Part shown: positions 30,567 to 39,570 of the stretch, one piece after another | Layout: each line of letters begins with the position of its first letter | How positions within the stretch are numbered: the first letter of the stretch is position 1 | From: Choricystis sp. odSpoLacu1 | Taxonomy: Eukaryota; Chlorophyta; Trebouxiophyceae | Direction: 5' to 3' | Assembly: GCA_958009055.1 (NCBI GenBank) | Contig: OY253649.1 | Coordinates: 124,001-188,000, forward strand | DNA length: 64,000 nucleotides | Notes under the pieces: model-generated | Told to the model about the DNA's origin: nothing | Database searches by the model: none | The model's input: only the letters and a program-made list of their open reading frames with translations | Position numbers and translations under genes: made by a program

Positions 30567-32333
30567 CTACTCTGGCCTCACCCGCCACTCGGGCGCCGCC
30601 TCGAAGAACACGCCCCCCGCTTCGACCGTCGCCCCTGGAGCCAGGCCTCCATTCTTCGTGCACCACTCGGGCAGCGAGAACACGGCCCGCCCGCCCACAT
30701 CAGCCCGCCGCTCACAGTTCCAGGATTGTTCGACTATGGATGCATCCACGTCGAACAGCACGTCGCGGTGGGGGGAGGGGCCGGTGTTGGTGATGGCGAC
30801 GGTGCATTGATACGCGGTGCGGGGGCCAGACGCCCACGACTTGGCGAGGGTGACGGCCAGGCGCAGGCCGCCCGGGCCGGTGACGGTGGTGGTAGGGTCG
30901 GTTGATGGTGGTGGTGGTGGCGGTGGTTGAGGCGTTGGTGTCGGCGCTGCCATCGCACAAGCGCCGCCCAGCGCAGCGCGACAGTCTGCCGCGCTGCGCG
31001 GCGGCGGTGGCGCGCCGCGCGTGCCCACCAACAGCTGGGGTGGAGGCCCACCCTTGGCCGTGTATGCGGGACCACCTCCATAGTCTGTGACTGAGCCGTC
31101 AGGGCCAAACCGAGTCGGCGCGGGGTTGATCCAGTCCAGCAGCGCGAGCTTCCACTTTTCGTCATCGCCTGGCGCTGACCAATCGTCCTTCAACAGGCCG
31201 CCAGTGTCGCCCGAGTTTGGATTCAAACACCAGTAGAATGTGTCGGTTAGGGCGCGGTCTCTTTGGTAGGCTGCAAAGGCAAGTGCCCAGTCCCTCTCCG
31301 TGTTGCCCGGCCGAAAGCGGCCGCCCCACTCGCCGGGAACGACGGCCGGCCCGCCTGCATCCTTGATGAAGCCCCACTGCTTGTCCCAGATGGCGGGCAT
31401 GCACGCGTAGCTCGGATCAGAGAAGTAAGACTGCATGAAAACGCCAGGTCCATAAACGTGGGGCGAATAAACAAGCCGTTTGGCGATCGGCAAACGGACG
31501 GGCGCCGCCAGCGCGGAGCACAACCCGCCCCCCCACCAACACGGTTCTGGGCACTGGTGCGGCACCGCGTTGCCCGCCGTCCCCTCCACAAACAGCAACC
31601 AGTGTGGGGCCACTTTCTGGACGGCAGCCCCGATGCGTTCCGCGCCCAGCCGCCAGTCGGTTTTGGGGCAGTCGGAGCCCCAGGTGGCGTGGCCGTGGGG
31701 TTCGTTATTCTGTGGTGTGGGTTGGAGAAGGTTGGCAATCAACACCTCTCTCCTTCAAGCCACTCTTCTCCTCTCCACACACATCAATCCACTCACCAGG
31801 TCGGCCGCGAACACGTTCCACTTGTCGCCAAACCGGCGCGCCATGGCGGTCCAGGCCTCGATGACCAGTGCTTCCCCCTTTTCCACGCCCCCATTTTCGT
31901 CATACCACAGGTTGGAGATCCCGGTCGCCGCGTTGGGAACGTGGTGCATGTCCAGCATGATGAGCAGGCCTCGCTCTGCCGCTGCATCAAAAATGGAGTC
32001 CAGCTGCTGGCCCGCAGTCAGGCCCTGCAGGTGCGGGTTTTGCGAAAAATCAATGTTGGTCGGCCGAATCGTGTCCAGCCCCAGGGCCAGCTCCGCGGAG
32101 AAAGGGACGCGCAGCGCGTTGAACTTGTGCTCCTGCACAAAGTCCAACAAGCGGGTCACGCTGGCGCACCAGAGGCCGTGAAATGTGTAGGAATCGGTTT
32201 CGAAGCCGAACCAATTTGCCCCATTGAGGTACAGGCGCCGCCCGTTGACGCGCAGCTCGCCGCCGTCGGACTCGAAGACGGGGAACCCACCGGGCGAGGA
32301 GGCAGCGGGGGCGCCGCGTGAGAAGAGGCCCAT
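30567..32333 (-). CDS. Glycoside hydrolase family 5 (endoglucanase-like) with C-terminal beta-sandwich/CBM-like region
   Basis: Exons 32333-31797 and 31709-30567 join in phase to 559 residues. The catalytic acid Glu is recreated at the splice: FAADLNNEPHGHATWG. The nucleophile Glu lies in VPGEWGGRF. Other GH5 landmarks: LYLNGANWFGFET, NALRVPFS, IMLDMHH and YSPHVYGPGVF, with a Trp before KDDWSAPG. Such enzymes cleave beta-1,4-glucan or related glucans. After a Pro-rich linker (about 30950-30900) the last 110 residues form a domain with Trp and paired Cys (YQCTVAITNTG, SWNCERRADVG) resembling cellulose-binding modules. No signal peptide is visible at MGLFSRGAPAAS, odd for a polysaccharidase; an upstream coding exon may be missed. 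The 127-bp repeat lies just upstream, at 32366-32492. Confidence 0.85.
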
Positions 32334-32494
32334 AGAGAGAGAGGGAGGACGAGACAGGAATTGGGCGTCTAGTTTTTTTGATTGACTAGGACTGCAGCGA
32401 ACGAAAAAAAAAAATCAGCTCCCCCACCTCACCCCGCGCGTTTCTGGCACCCAGCACACACACACACACTGTCACCTCGCCCCCATCATCGTAT

Positions 32495-32527
<33 letters not shown>

Positions 32528-32690
32528 CGGGCGCTGAGGAAAGAAAACCGATCGGGAAAGATAGGGCAGGCAGACGTGGTTGAAACTGAATGATTTTTCT
32601 GCTCACAAAAAAAACATCTCTTCCTCTCTTTCTACCCCCCCCCCACACCCCGCCGCCGGCCAGGGCACACAAAGAAAGTAGCGCTACCCT
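32334..32690 (-). other. Intergenic between bicupin and GH5 genes
   Basis: It contains the first copy of the 127-bp repeat (32366-32492) and a TG run at about 32496-32524. No coding signal on either strand. Confidence 0.6.
32366..32492 (-). repeat. 127-bp dispersed repeat, copy 1
   Basis: It is identical to 35359-35485 except for one visible substitution at the end of an A run (11 A plus T here, 12 A there). On the minus strand (the sense of the nearby genes) it contains a donor-like GTGAGG, a 13-base pyrimidine run, TCCTAGTCAATC and ends AAAAAAACTAG, a good acceptor. It lies 33 bases upstream of the GH5 start. ACG (minus strand) flanks both ends in both copies. Confidence 0.95.
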
Positions 32691-33853
32691 CTATCCACCC
32701 CCACTACCGCACCCCACCGCCGCCAGCGCGCACAACTCGGAATCCGTCAGCGTGCCCGTCAGCACGCCCGACCTCACCGCCTCGCCAAAACGATCGTCGG
32801 GCGCCATCAGCTCCAGGCACACCAACGGCTCGCCGCCTCCCTGCGCATCCAGGCCGTGCCAACTGTGCGGCGGAAATATGGCGACGTCGCCCACGTTTAA
32901 ATCAAACGAGGCGTCGCCGCAGTGGGCGCGCCCGGCGCCGCGCAACACAAAAAAGAGTTCGTAGCCGCCGGCGTGTGAATGACGTGGCGTCACGTGCGCA
33001 GGAGAGAAAACTTCCACGCCCGCACAAAAGGGGACGCCCGAGCGGGCGGGGTCAAAGGCGAGGGCGATGCGGTTGGTGCCGGCAGGCATGCGGAAGGCTG
33101 GCAAGTCTGCCAGGTGGCGGACAGTGGCGGCGGCGGGGGGGGGGTCCAGAGGGTGCGGCGGCGGGGGGGGGTCCAGAGGGTGCGGCGCCGGGTGGCACAG
33201 GCGCTGCTGGTCCACCACCGCGCGGCACGCACTCACCACCCTGCCGCACCGCCGACGTGGCCGAACACGCCGCCCCGGCGTCGCGCCCGGTCAGCAACCC
33301 CACGCGTGCCGCGCCCGCCACGCGGCCCGCTGCAGCCGCCGCCACCGCAGCCGCTGCTGCAGCCGACGTGTCGGCCGGCAGCGTGATGGTGATGGCGGCC
33401 AGCGCATGGGGCACCCCGTTTAAATCAAAGGCTGCGTCGGGGGACGGCGCGAGCACGGCGCCCCCCCGCGCGGCGGCGCAGTCGCCCGCGCGCAGGGCCG
33501 CGGGCGGGCCAGAGTCGGTGGTGAGGGTGCCGGCGCCGCCCAGCACGTAGACAAGTGTGTGGACGGAGGCGGACGCGGGGGGGGGGGGGGGGGCAGGGGC
33601 AGGGGGGCGTGCCCGCCGCGGGAAACAGGTCCACGTCCACCGCCAGCGGCACGTCACCAGGCGACACCAGGCGTGCCCTCCGGCCGCCAGGCACAGCCAG
33701 CAACGGGGCGCCCGCCGCGCGGGCAGCCACCGCGGGGCCAGTGTGCGCAATGCGCGGCGCGGCGGGGACACAGGCGGACGCGCACGCAGCCACAGCTCGT
33801 CGGAAGGGTGGGCACGCGCGCGGCGCGTGTTGGGGCAGGGCGTGGGGCCGCAT
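32691..33853 (-). CDS. Bicupin protein (one apparent frameshift)
   Basis: Exons: 33853 to 33237 (with a frame change) and 33106-32691; the split codon joins as RQGDLPAFRMP. There are two cupin folds. The first, in exon 1, has TLVYVLGGAGTLTT with ALRAGDCAAARGG and has lost the metal-binding His. The second keeps the motif HSHAGGYELFFVLRGAG (His, His, Glu) and GDVAIFPPHSWHGL (last His), so it can bind metal. The overall design is that of small-molecule cupins such as oxalate decarboxylases or ureidoglycine aminohydrolases, but I cannot assign a substrate. Exon 1 contains a 17-base G run on plus (33577-33593) where VDLFPAAGTPPCPCPPPPP must change frame. The intron contains two copies of a 27-base GC-rich unit. 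The N-terminus (RPHALPQHAPRACPPFRRAV) may be a presequence. Confidence 0.75.
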
Positions 33854-34113
33854 TGTGAGGAGAGAGAGGGAGGGAGAGGGAGAGGGAGTGTGGTGTGATA
33901 AGGGGTGGACAGAGGACGCTTCACTCGACACAAACCAATCCCCCGCCCCCTGGCTCCACCCGATCATCTTTGTTGGAATCAAAGCGTTTGCACACACACG
34001 CGAGCACACCACACATCCACAGAAACACACGCAACGTAAAAAGGCGCCCGAAAAAGAACAGAAACACACAGATAGACACACACCCTCTCTTCCCGCCACC
34101 CTTCACCCCTCTC

Positions 34114-35639
34114 TCACAAAAAGTAGGGCACACTCGCCCGCTGGCTGCTCATGGTGCGCGTGTTCTCCGCCGTCTCGGTGAAGTACTTGACCTCGCGCTC
34201 GAGGTCGGGACCGAATGCGAGCACAGCCGCCACGTTGCCACACCGATAACAGTAGTTGGGGGCCGACCACACCGTCACCAGGGACCGGTCGTCAAACATG
34301 TACTTGAGCCCCTCCTGCACCAGTTGGTGGGCGCGGCACACGAGTTCGAGACCGTTGACCGCGTTGAACTCGGCGGTGACCGCACCGCCAAACAGCCACC
34401 CCGCGCCGCGGGGGGAGACTGCCCACGCGTCCACGTCCTCCGGGTCTGACCAGACCAGGTCGCAGAAGGGGCCTTCGTGCGGGATTTCGCAGACGCGCTC
34501 GATGGTGCGCACTTGGTCCAGGGTGCGCAGGTCGGGGGAGAGGCCGCCATGGACAGCGAGGACGCGGCCGTCGACGAGGGCGGCCAGGGTGAGGAAGTCG
34601 AAGACTTCGGTGCAGTAGCGCCAGGCGTTGGCGTTGCCGTATCTGTGTGTGTGGAGTGGTGGGGTGGGGTGGTGAGGTTTTTTGTTTTGTGTTCTGTTGC
34701 GGCATCTTCCCTCCTCTCCCCCGCCCCCCCTTCCACCCCCCACCCACCCACACACACACTCCCACACTCACTTGCGCTGGCATTCATCATAAAACCCATA
34801 CACCTGCGTGATCTGGCGACTCTCGTGGTTGCCACGCAGCAGGGTCACGTGCGCGGGCCACCGCGCTTTGAGGGCGAGGAGCAGGGTGAAGGTTTCCAGC
34901 GAGTTGAAGCCGCGGTCCACAAAGTCGCCCATGAAGATGTAGTTGGTGTCGGGGACCTGGGGTTAAGGGAGGGGGGTGGGTGCGTGAGCGAAGAGACCGT
35001 CATTTGTTCTTTCCCTTTTTTCCCTCACCTCCCCACCCACACCCACACTCACCTCGCCCCCCGTTTTGAACAGCTTCAGCAGGTCGTGAAACTGGCCGTG
35101 AACGTCGCCGCACACCTGGGAGGGAGAGAGAGAGGGAGAGAGGAGGTGAGCGTGTGTGTGTGTGTGTGCGCGTCACCACCCGTGTGTGCTCCCCCCTTGC
35201 TTCCCCCACAACAAAAAAACACGCACCGTCACCGGCGAGTTGACGGGCTGCACGTTGGACTCGTCCACCAGGATCTCTTTGACCTGGGGGGAGGGAGGAG
35301 AGAGAAGGAGGGGTGGGTGTGAGTGGACAAAGCCCGCCCCTCTCCGCGCAACGCCCCTCGTCTAGTTTTTTTGATTGACTAGGACTGCAGCGAACGAAAA
35401 AAAAAAAACAGCTCCCCCACCTCACCCCGCGCGTTTCTGGCACCCAGCACACACACACACACTGTCACCTCGCCCCCATCATCGTCCGCCGTATAGAAAA
35501 CAACGCCCCTCCCCTCCCCCCCCCCCCCCCACACACACATCCCACTCACCATCTCGCACAACGTCTTCAGCTCGTCCTCCTCCAGATGCTCGCACTTGCG
35601 CAGGCGCTCAATCCAGGCGTCCAGGTCGGGCGGCGCCAT
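34114..35639 (-). CDS. PP6-type Ser/Thr protein phosphatase catalytic subunit (FyPP/PP6)
   Basis: Exons 35639-35550, 35283-35227, 35115-35053, 34956-34772 and 34642-34114 join in phase to 307 residues, the normal PP6c length. PPP-family metal and active-site motifs: [39 protein letters not shown] and [11 protein letters not shown]. The segments [39 protein letters not shown] and the C-terminal VPYFL identify the PP6/FyPP group among PP2A-like enzymes (PP2A and PP4 differ here). Plant FyPPs act with SAL/SAPS-domain and PP2A A-type subunits in auxin and ABA signalling; that is family knowledge. Intron 1 (35549-35284) contains the second 127-bp repeat. The introns start G/T-rich and end C/A-rich. 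Confidence 0.96.
35359..35485 (-). repeat. 127-bp dispersed repeat, copy 2 (inside PP6 intron 1)
   Basis: It is the partner of 32366-32492, in the same orientation, about 3 kb away, and makes up nearly half of PP6 intron 1. The A run and the CA run have the same lengths as in copy 1, implying recent copying. Confidence 0.95.
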
Positions 35640-36086
35640 GGCAGTGTGGTGGGGAGTGGCAGAGGAAACAAAGAACAGGGGCGCCAGGCAACCAAACAGG
35701 GGACTGCCGCGCGTGTGGCTCAGACCCTGGTCGCTCGACTCAGCCGCGTCGCGCGGAGAGGGCGGAGGGAGAGGTGGCGGATAGGCCACCGGGCACGTCG
35801 CGCAATGGGGGCGCGGCGCACTGGGGCGGGGCGCCGGCGCCGGCGCGCGCGGGCGATGGGGTGTGTGTGGGCGAGGTGTCAAGCCCAGGCGACGGCGGCT
35901 CGTCCACAGCTGGGCCGTCTGAGGCGCGGGAGGGCGTTTCTTTCTTCAACAGTGTCGCCGCTGTGCCAGCACACAAGCAAAGCCCTTATTTCGCTCGGCA
36001 CGTCGCACCCCGCGCCCCACCCCCCCCGCCCGCCCACACCAACTCGACGCACACCACTAGACCCACTCGTGCTTTCACGCAAAGAC
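35640..36086. other. Divergent intergenic region (PP6 / plastid S1)
   Basis: 447 bases with both promoters. GC-rich, with no clear element. The open frames here are low-complexity. Confidence 0.5.
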
Positions 36087-37546
36087 ATGCCGCGCCTGCC
36101 GACGGCCACCCTCCGCCCACTGGCGGCAGCGCCCACCCCGCGCGCCGGGCCGCCGCGCCGGGCGGCGCCCCCGCACCCGCGCCTCCCCCCCCCCCCGGCC
36201 GCGGCGGGCAGCATGGAGACGGAGACTGTGTCGGAGGCTGTGCAGAGGCCAGGTGAGAGTGGGGAGGGGGCTGAGTGGGGAGGGAGAGGACACCGGAGAG
36301 GAGGCGGAATGGGCTTGCGTCGCGGCCGCCCGACCGCGCGCGACCCTCCCACCCACCCTCCTCCTCTCGCCCAGCCCCCTTTGAACCCGCCGACGACGAC
36401 GCGCCGCCCCCGCCCCCATCGGACCGGTTCTCCGCCAAGCGCCGCCCCCGCACCGCGCGCCCACCGTCGGCCAACTCTGAAAACGGCGACAACACCAACT
36501 ACGAACCGTTCCCTCACGCCGACTACCCGCGCGGCCGCGCGCGTCGCGGGGCGCGTCGTCGCCGTCACGCCCGCGGGAGCCCGCGTCACCATGCTGGCCG
36601 ACGACCGGGTCGTTGGATTCTGCGCTGCCTCGGAGGCGGGGCCGCCGCGTGGGACGGTGCCGGTGCCGCAGGCGCGGCGCAAGCGGGGCGGGGACGACGA
36701 GAGCGACTCGGACGACGCCGACGCCGCGGACACCCCCACCGCCGCCGGCCTCGCCGTCGGCGACGTGCGCGAGTTCATCGTCCTTTACACCCCCGCCAAA
36801 GCCCGCTTTGGCGGCCTGGGGCCCGCGATGTCGGCGAGGCTGGCCGACGAGGATGTGTTGTGGGGCGCGCGCGGCCGCGGTGGCCGACGCGTGCGAAGCT
36901 GACGGCGACGCCGTCGTCACCACCGTCGTCGGCGCCAACGCGGGCGGCTTCCTGGCCACCCTGGCCGGCCTGCCCGCCTTCGTCCCCTTCTCCCAAGTCG
37001 AGGCCGCCCACGTCTCTGGGCGCGACGTTCCGCCAAACGCCCCCCAGCGCCGCGGCTTCGACCCGGCCGCCGCGCCCGCCGCCGTGGGCGCCACCCTGCG
37101 CGCCCTGCCCACCGACATCGACCGCCGCAACTCGCGCATCATTCTGTCGCCGAGGGCGGCGGCCGCCATCGCTGCCCGCCAGGCGGTGAGTGTGGGTGGC
37201 CTGGTCGCCGGCATCGTTTCCCGCGTCGAGGTGTTTGGCGCCTTTGTCCGCATTGAAGGCACCATGGAGACCGGCCTTCTGCACGTTTCCAACATCTCGC
37301 GCGCCCGTGTGCGGTCGGTGGAGTCCCTGTTTGCCCCGGGCGACCGCATCCGTGCGCTCGTGGTCGGCAATGGACGACGACGGCGGCCGCATCTCACTTT
37401 CAACTGCTGAAATCGAGGCCACCGATGGCGACATGCTGCGCGATGCGCAGGCTGTGTACGCAGGCGCCGAGGAGCAGGCGGGCGTGTTCCGGGCGCACCT
37501 GGAGGCGCTGGCGCTGCAAGCGTCGTCGGGGGACGCGGGCGAGTGA
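36087..37546 (+). CDS. Plastid-type ribosomal protein S1 (three apparent frameshifts)
   Basis: Exon 1 is 36087-36252 and exon 2 starts 36375 (split Ala codon, APFEPADDDAP). The N-terminus ([18 protein letters not shown]) looks like a transit peptide. Three S1-type segments follow: AGRVVAVTPAGARVTMLADD, VVTTVVGANAGGFLATLAGL with PAFVPFSQV, and VAGIVSRVEVFGAFVRIEG with TGLLHVSNISRARV. The end, GRISLSTAEIEATDGDML plus a short helical tail, matches the end of plant chloroplast S1 as I recall it, which helps the plastid 30S subunit bind mRNA. Frame changes near 36535-36550, 36868-36880 (ADEDVLWGAR to AAAVADACEADG) and 37365-37378; the first two are CG-rich, the third is not a homopolymer. GTGAGT at 37184 is read as coding, not a donor. 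Confidence 0.78.
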
Positions 37547-37733
37547 GAGTTTTTTCTTTTTTTGGGGGGGGGGGGGGGCGCGATTATCTTTATTTTTTTG
37601 CGTCTGGTTTTTTAAAGATGTGTTTGTGAGAGTGTTTGGTGTGTGTTCGTGCATGCGTTGTTTTGGGGTGAAAGTGTTTAAAACAAGAAGAAACGGGACA
37701 AAAAAGGCATGCCTTAACAAAAGATCATTTTTC

Positions 37734-39287
37734 TCACTGTTTCGCCGCCGCCCCCGCTGGAAACGTGGGCATCAGCGCTGGATCCGTGGCCCTCGGAAAC
37801 TCGTCAAACCAGGGGTGGGCGAGCGCGTCTGCTGCCGTGATGCGGGCTTGAGGGTCGTAGGCCAGCATGGAGGAGAGGAGGCGCACGCCCGCGTCGGACA
37901 AGCGCGCCGACGCATCGAGACCGACGCCGGGCGCGGGGAACAGGGCCCTCAACCCGGTGCCCCGGTGAGCGTACCGCATGGACGTGAGTCCTGGTAAAGA
38001 GGAGCTGCCTGGCAGCGTGTCCTCACTCACTGGGCCCAGGACGCGGGAGATGGCGTCCATCTGCGCAATCTCGCCGTCGCACGCCGCGGCGCCGACCGGC
38101 TCAAACAGGATCCTCCCCAACAGCAGCTCCCCCAGCACACACCCCAGCGACCAGACATCGACTTCGGGACCATAGGAGGATGCCCCCAGCAACAGTTCGG
38201 GGGAGCGGTAGTAGAGGGTGACGACGGGGGTGGTGAGGCGGGAGGGGGGGGGGGACCCGGTGCGGCGGGCGAGCCCAAAGTCTGCCAGTTTGAACACGCC
38301 GCCCGCTGCGCCGCCGCCTCCACCCACCAGCACGTTGGCAGGCTTGATGTCGCGGTGCATGACCCAGGAGGCGTGCAGGAAGGAGGTGCCGGCCAGGAGT
38401 TGGCGCGCGACGCACTTGGCTTCAGCGATCGTGAACGGGCGAGCCATCAGCGTGGCCAGCCCCTTCAAATCGTGCGGACAAAACTCCATGGCCACGTAGA
38501 CGGCGTCCAGGGAGGCGCCCACCACGACTTCGGCCACGTTGACGATGGATGGGTGGTGGCAGGCGAGCAGGATGTTGATCTCTCGCAGGGAGGTGAGAGG
38601 AAACCCGTCCCCACCCCCCACCGCGCCCTCCATCTTGATGCGTTTCAGGGCGACGATGGCGCCGGACTCTCGGTCGCGTGCCTTGTAGACGACGCCGTAC
38701 GCGCCCTCCGCGATCTTGGCCAGGCGCTCGTAACAGTCGACCGAGCGGCAGGGGGCGAGCATGGAGACGAGAGCGGAGGAAGGTTGGGGTGGTGGGGGTG
38801 GTGGCCGAGGCGGCGGCACCGCGGCGACCGCTGCTCCACGATCCCCTGCCGACGACGGTGTGGGGGCGGCGGGGCCCACGACGGAAGGCGCCCCCCCCGC
38901 CGGCGCGTCTCGGTCAGCGTCTGCCCACCGCGACGACGCGGCCGGGCCACGCGTGCGGCCGGCGCCATCACCGCCGCCGCCCGTGCTGCCCATGTCGGCG
39001 CCGCTGACGGCGGTGGCGGCGGCCGCGGCGCGGTGGCCGCCACCGCCGCTGTCCGGCGACGACGGCGACGGCGACGACGCGAGGAGCGGGCCACCGCCAT
39101 CCTCCTCCCCCGCCTCCGCCGCTGCCGCCGCCCGGGCTGCCGCAAAAGCGGCCGCCTCGGCCAGCGCGCGCTGGGCGGCGGACGGGAGAGGGGCGCGTGA
39201 CGGCGGCGCGGGCGCGGAGCCCGACGCCGAGCACGGCGCGGGGGGTGGTGGCGCGGGGGGGTCGTCGGCGTCGTCCCAGCGACCCAT
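37734..39287 (-). CDS. Cyclin-dependent kinase, CDKG/CDK11 (PITSLRE-type)
   Basis: An intronless 517-residue gene, unusual here. The first 180 residues are Ala/Pro/Ser/Gly-rich. The kinase domain starts CYERLAKIAEGAYGVVYKAR (Gly loop), IVALKRIKM (Lys), then PLTSLREIN, the PITSLRE variant that names CDK11 and plant CDKG, where other CDKs have PSTAIRE or similar. Further: EFCPHDLKGL, MHRDIKPANVLV (catalytic loop), KLADFGLARR (DFG), TTPVVTLYYRSPELLLG (activation loop with TP, YYRSPE for WYRAPE) and VDVWSLGCVLGELL. CDK11/CDKG bind L-type cyclins and act on splicing and transcription. It diverges from the Cys-rich gene at 39571, with 283 bases between. The reading frame is intact. Confidence 0.93.
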   Translation of the reverse strand: MGRWDDADDPPAPPPPAPCSASGSAPAPPSRAPLPSAAQRALAEAAAFAAARAAAAAEAGEEDGGGPLLASSPSPSSPDSGGGGHRAAAAATAVSGADMGSTGGGGDGAGRTRGPAASSRWADADRDAPAGGAPSVVGPAAPTPSSAGDRGAAVAAVPPPRPPPPPPQPSSALVSMLAPCRSVDCYERLAKIAEGAYGVVYKARDRESGAIVALKRIKMEGAVGGGDGFPLTSLREINILLACHHPSIVNVAEVVVGASLDAVYVAMEFCPHDLKGLATLMARPFTIAEAKCVARQLLAGTSFLHASWVMHRDIKPANVLVGGGGGAAGGVFKLADFGLARRTGSPPPSRLTTPVVTLYYRSPELLLGASSYGPEVDVWSLGCVLGELLLGRILFEPVGAAACDGEIAQMDAISRVLGPVSEDTLPGSSSLPGLTSMRYAHRGTGLRALFPAPGVGLDASARLSDAGVRLLSSMLAYDPQARITAADALAHPWFDEFPRATDPALMPTFPAGAAAKQ

Positions 39288-39570
39288 GGTGTAGGAGGGG
39301 CGGGAGAGTGTGCGCCCAAAGGAGTCGCGCGCTGCGCAACGAAAAAAACGGCGACCGAATTTGAGAGGGCCTCACTCCTCGTCCTCGGTCTTCCCCTCTG
39401 TTCGAGCGCGCGCGCGCCTCCCCCGCTCCTCCCACACGCGCCGGCGCCCACCATCTGCGGCGCCTGGGACTGGGCTCCCCTCCCCCCACCTCGCAACCGA
39501 CGCGCGTGTGGGCTGGCAACTGAGAGCCCACACAGCTTCCCCACCCCCGCGCGCGCGCGCCTCCATTGCG

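Noticed and set aside
37184..37200. GTGAGT inside the plastid S1 gene as a splice donor
   Set aside because: Reading through gives VGGLVAGIVSRVEVFGAFVRI, the start of an S1 domain; splicing there would remove it.
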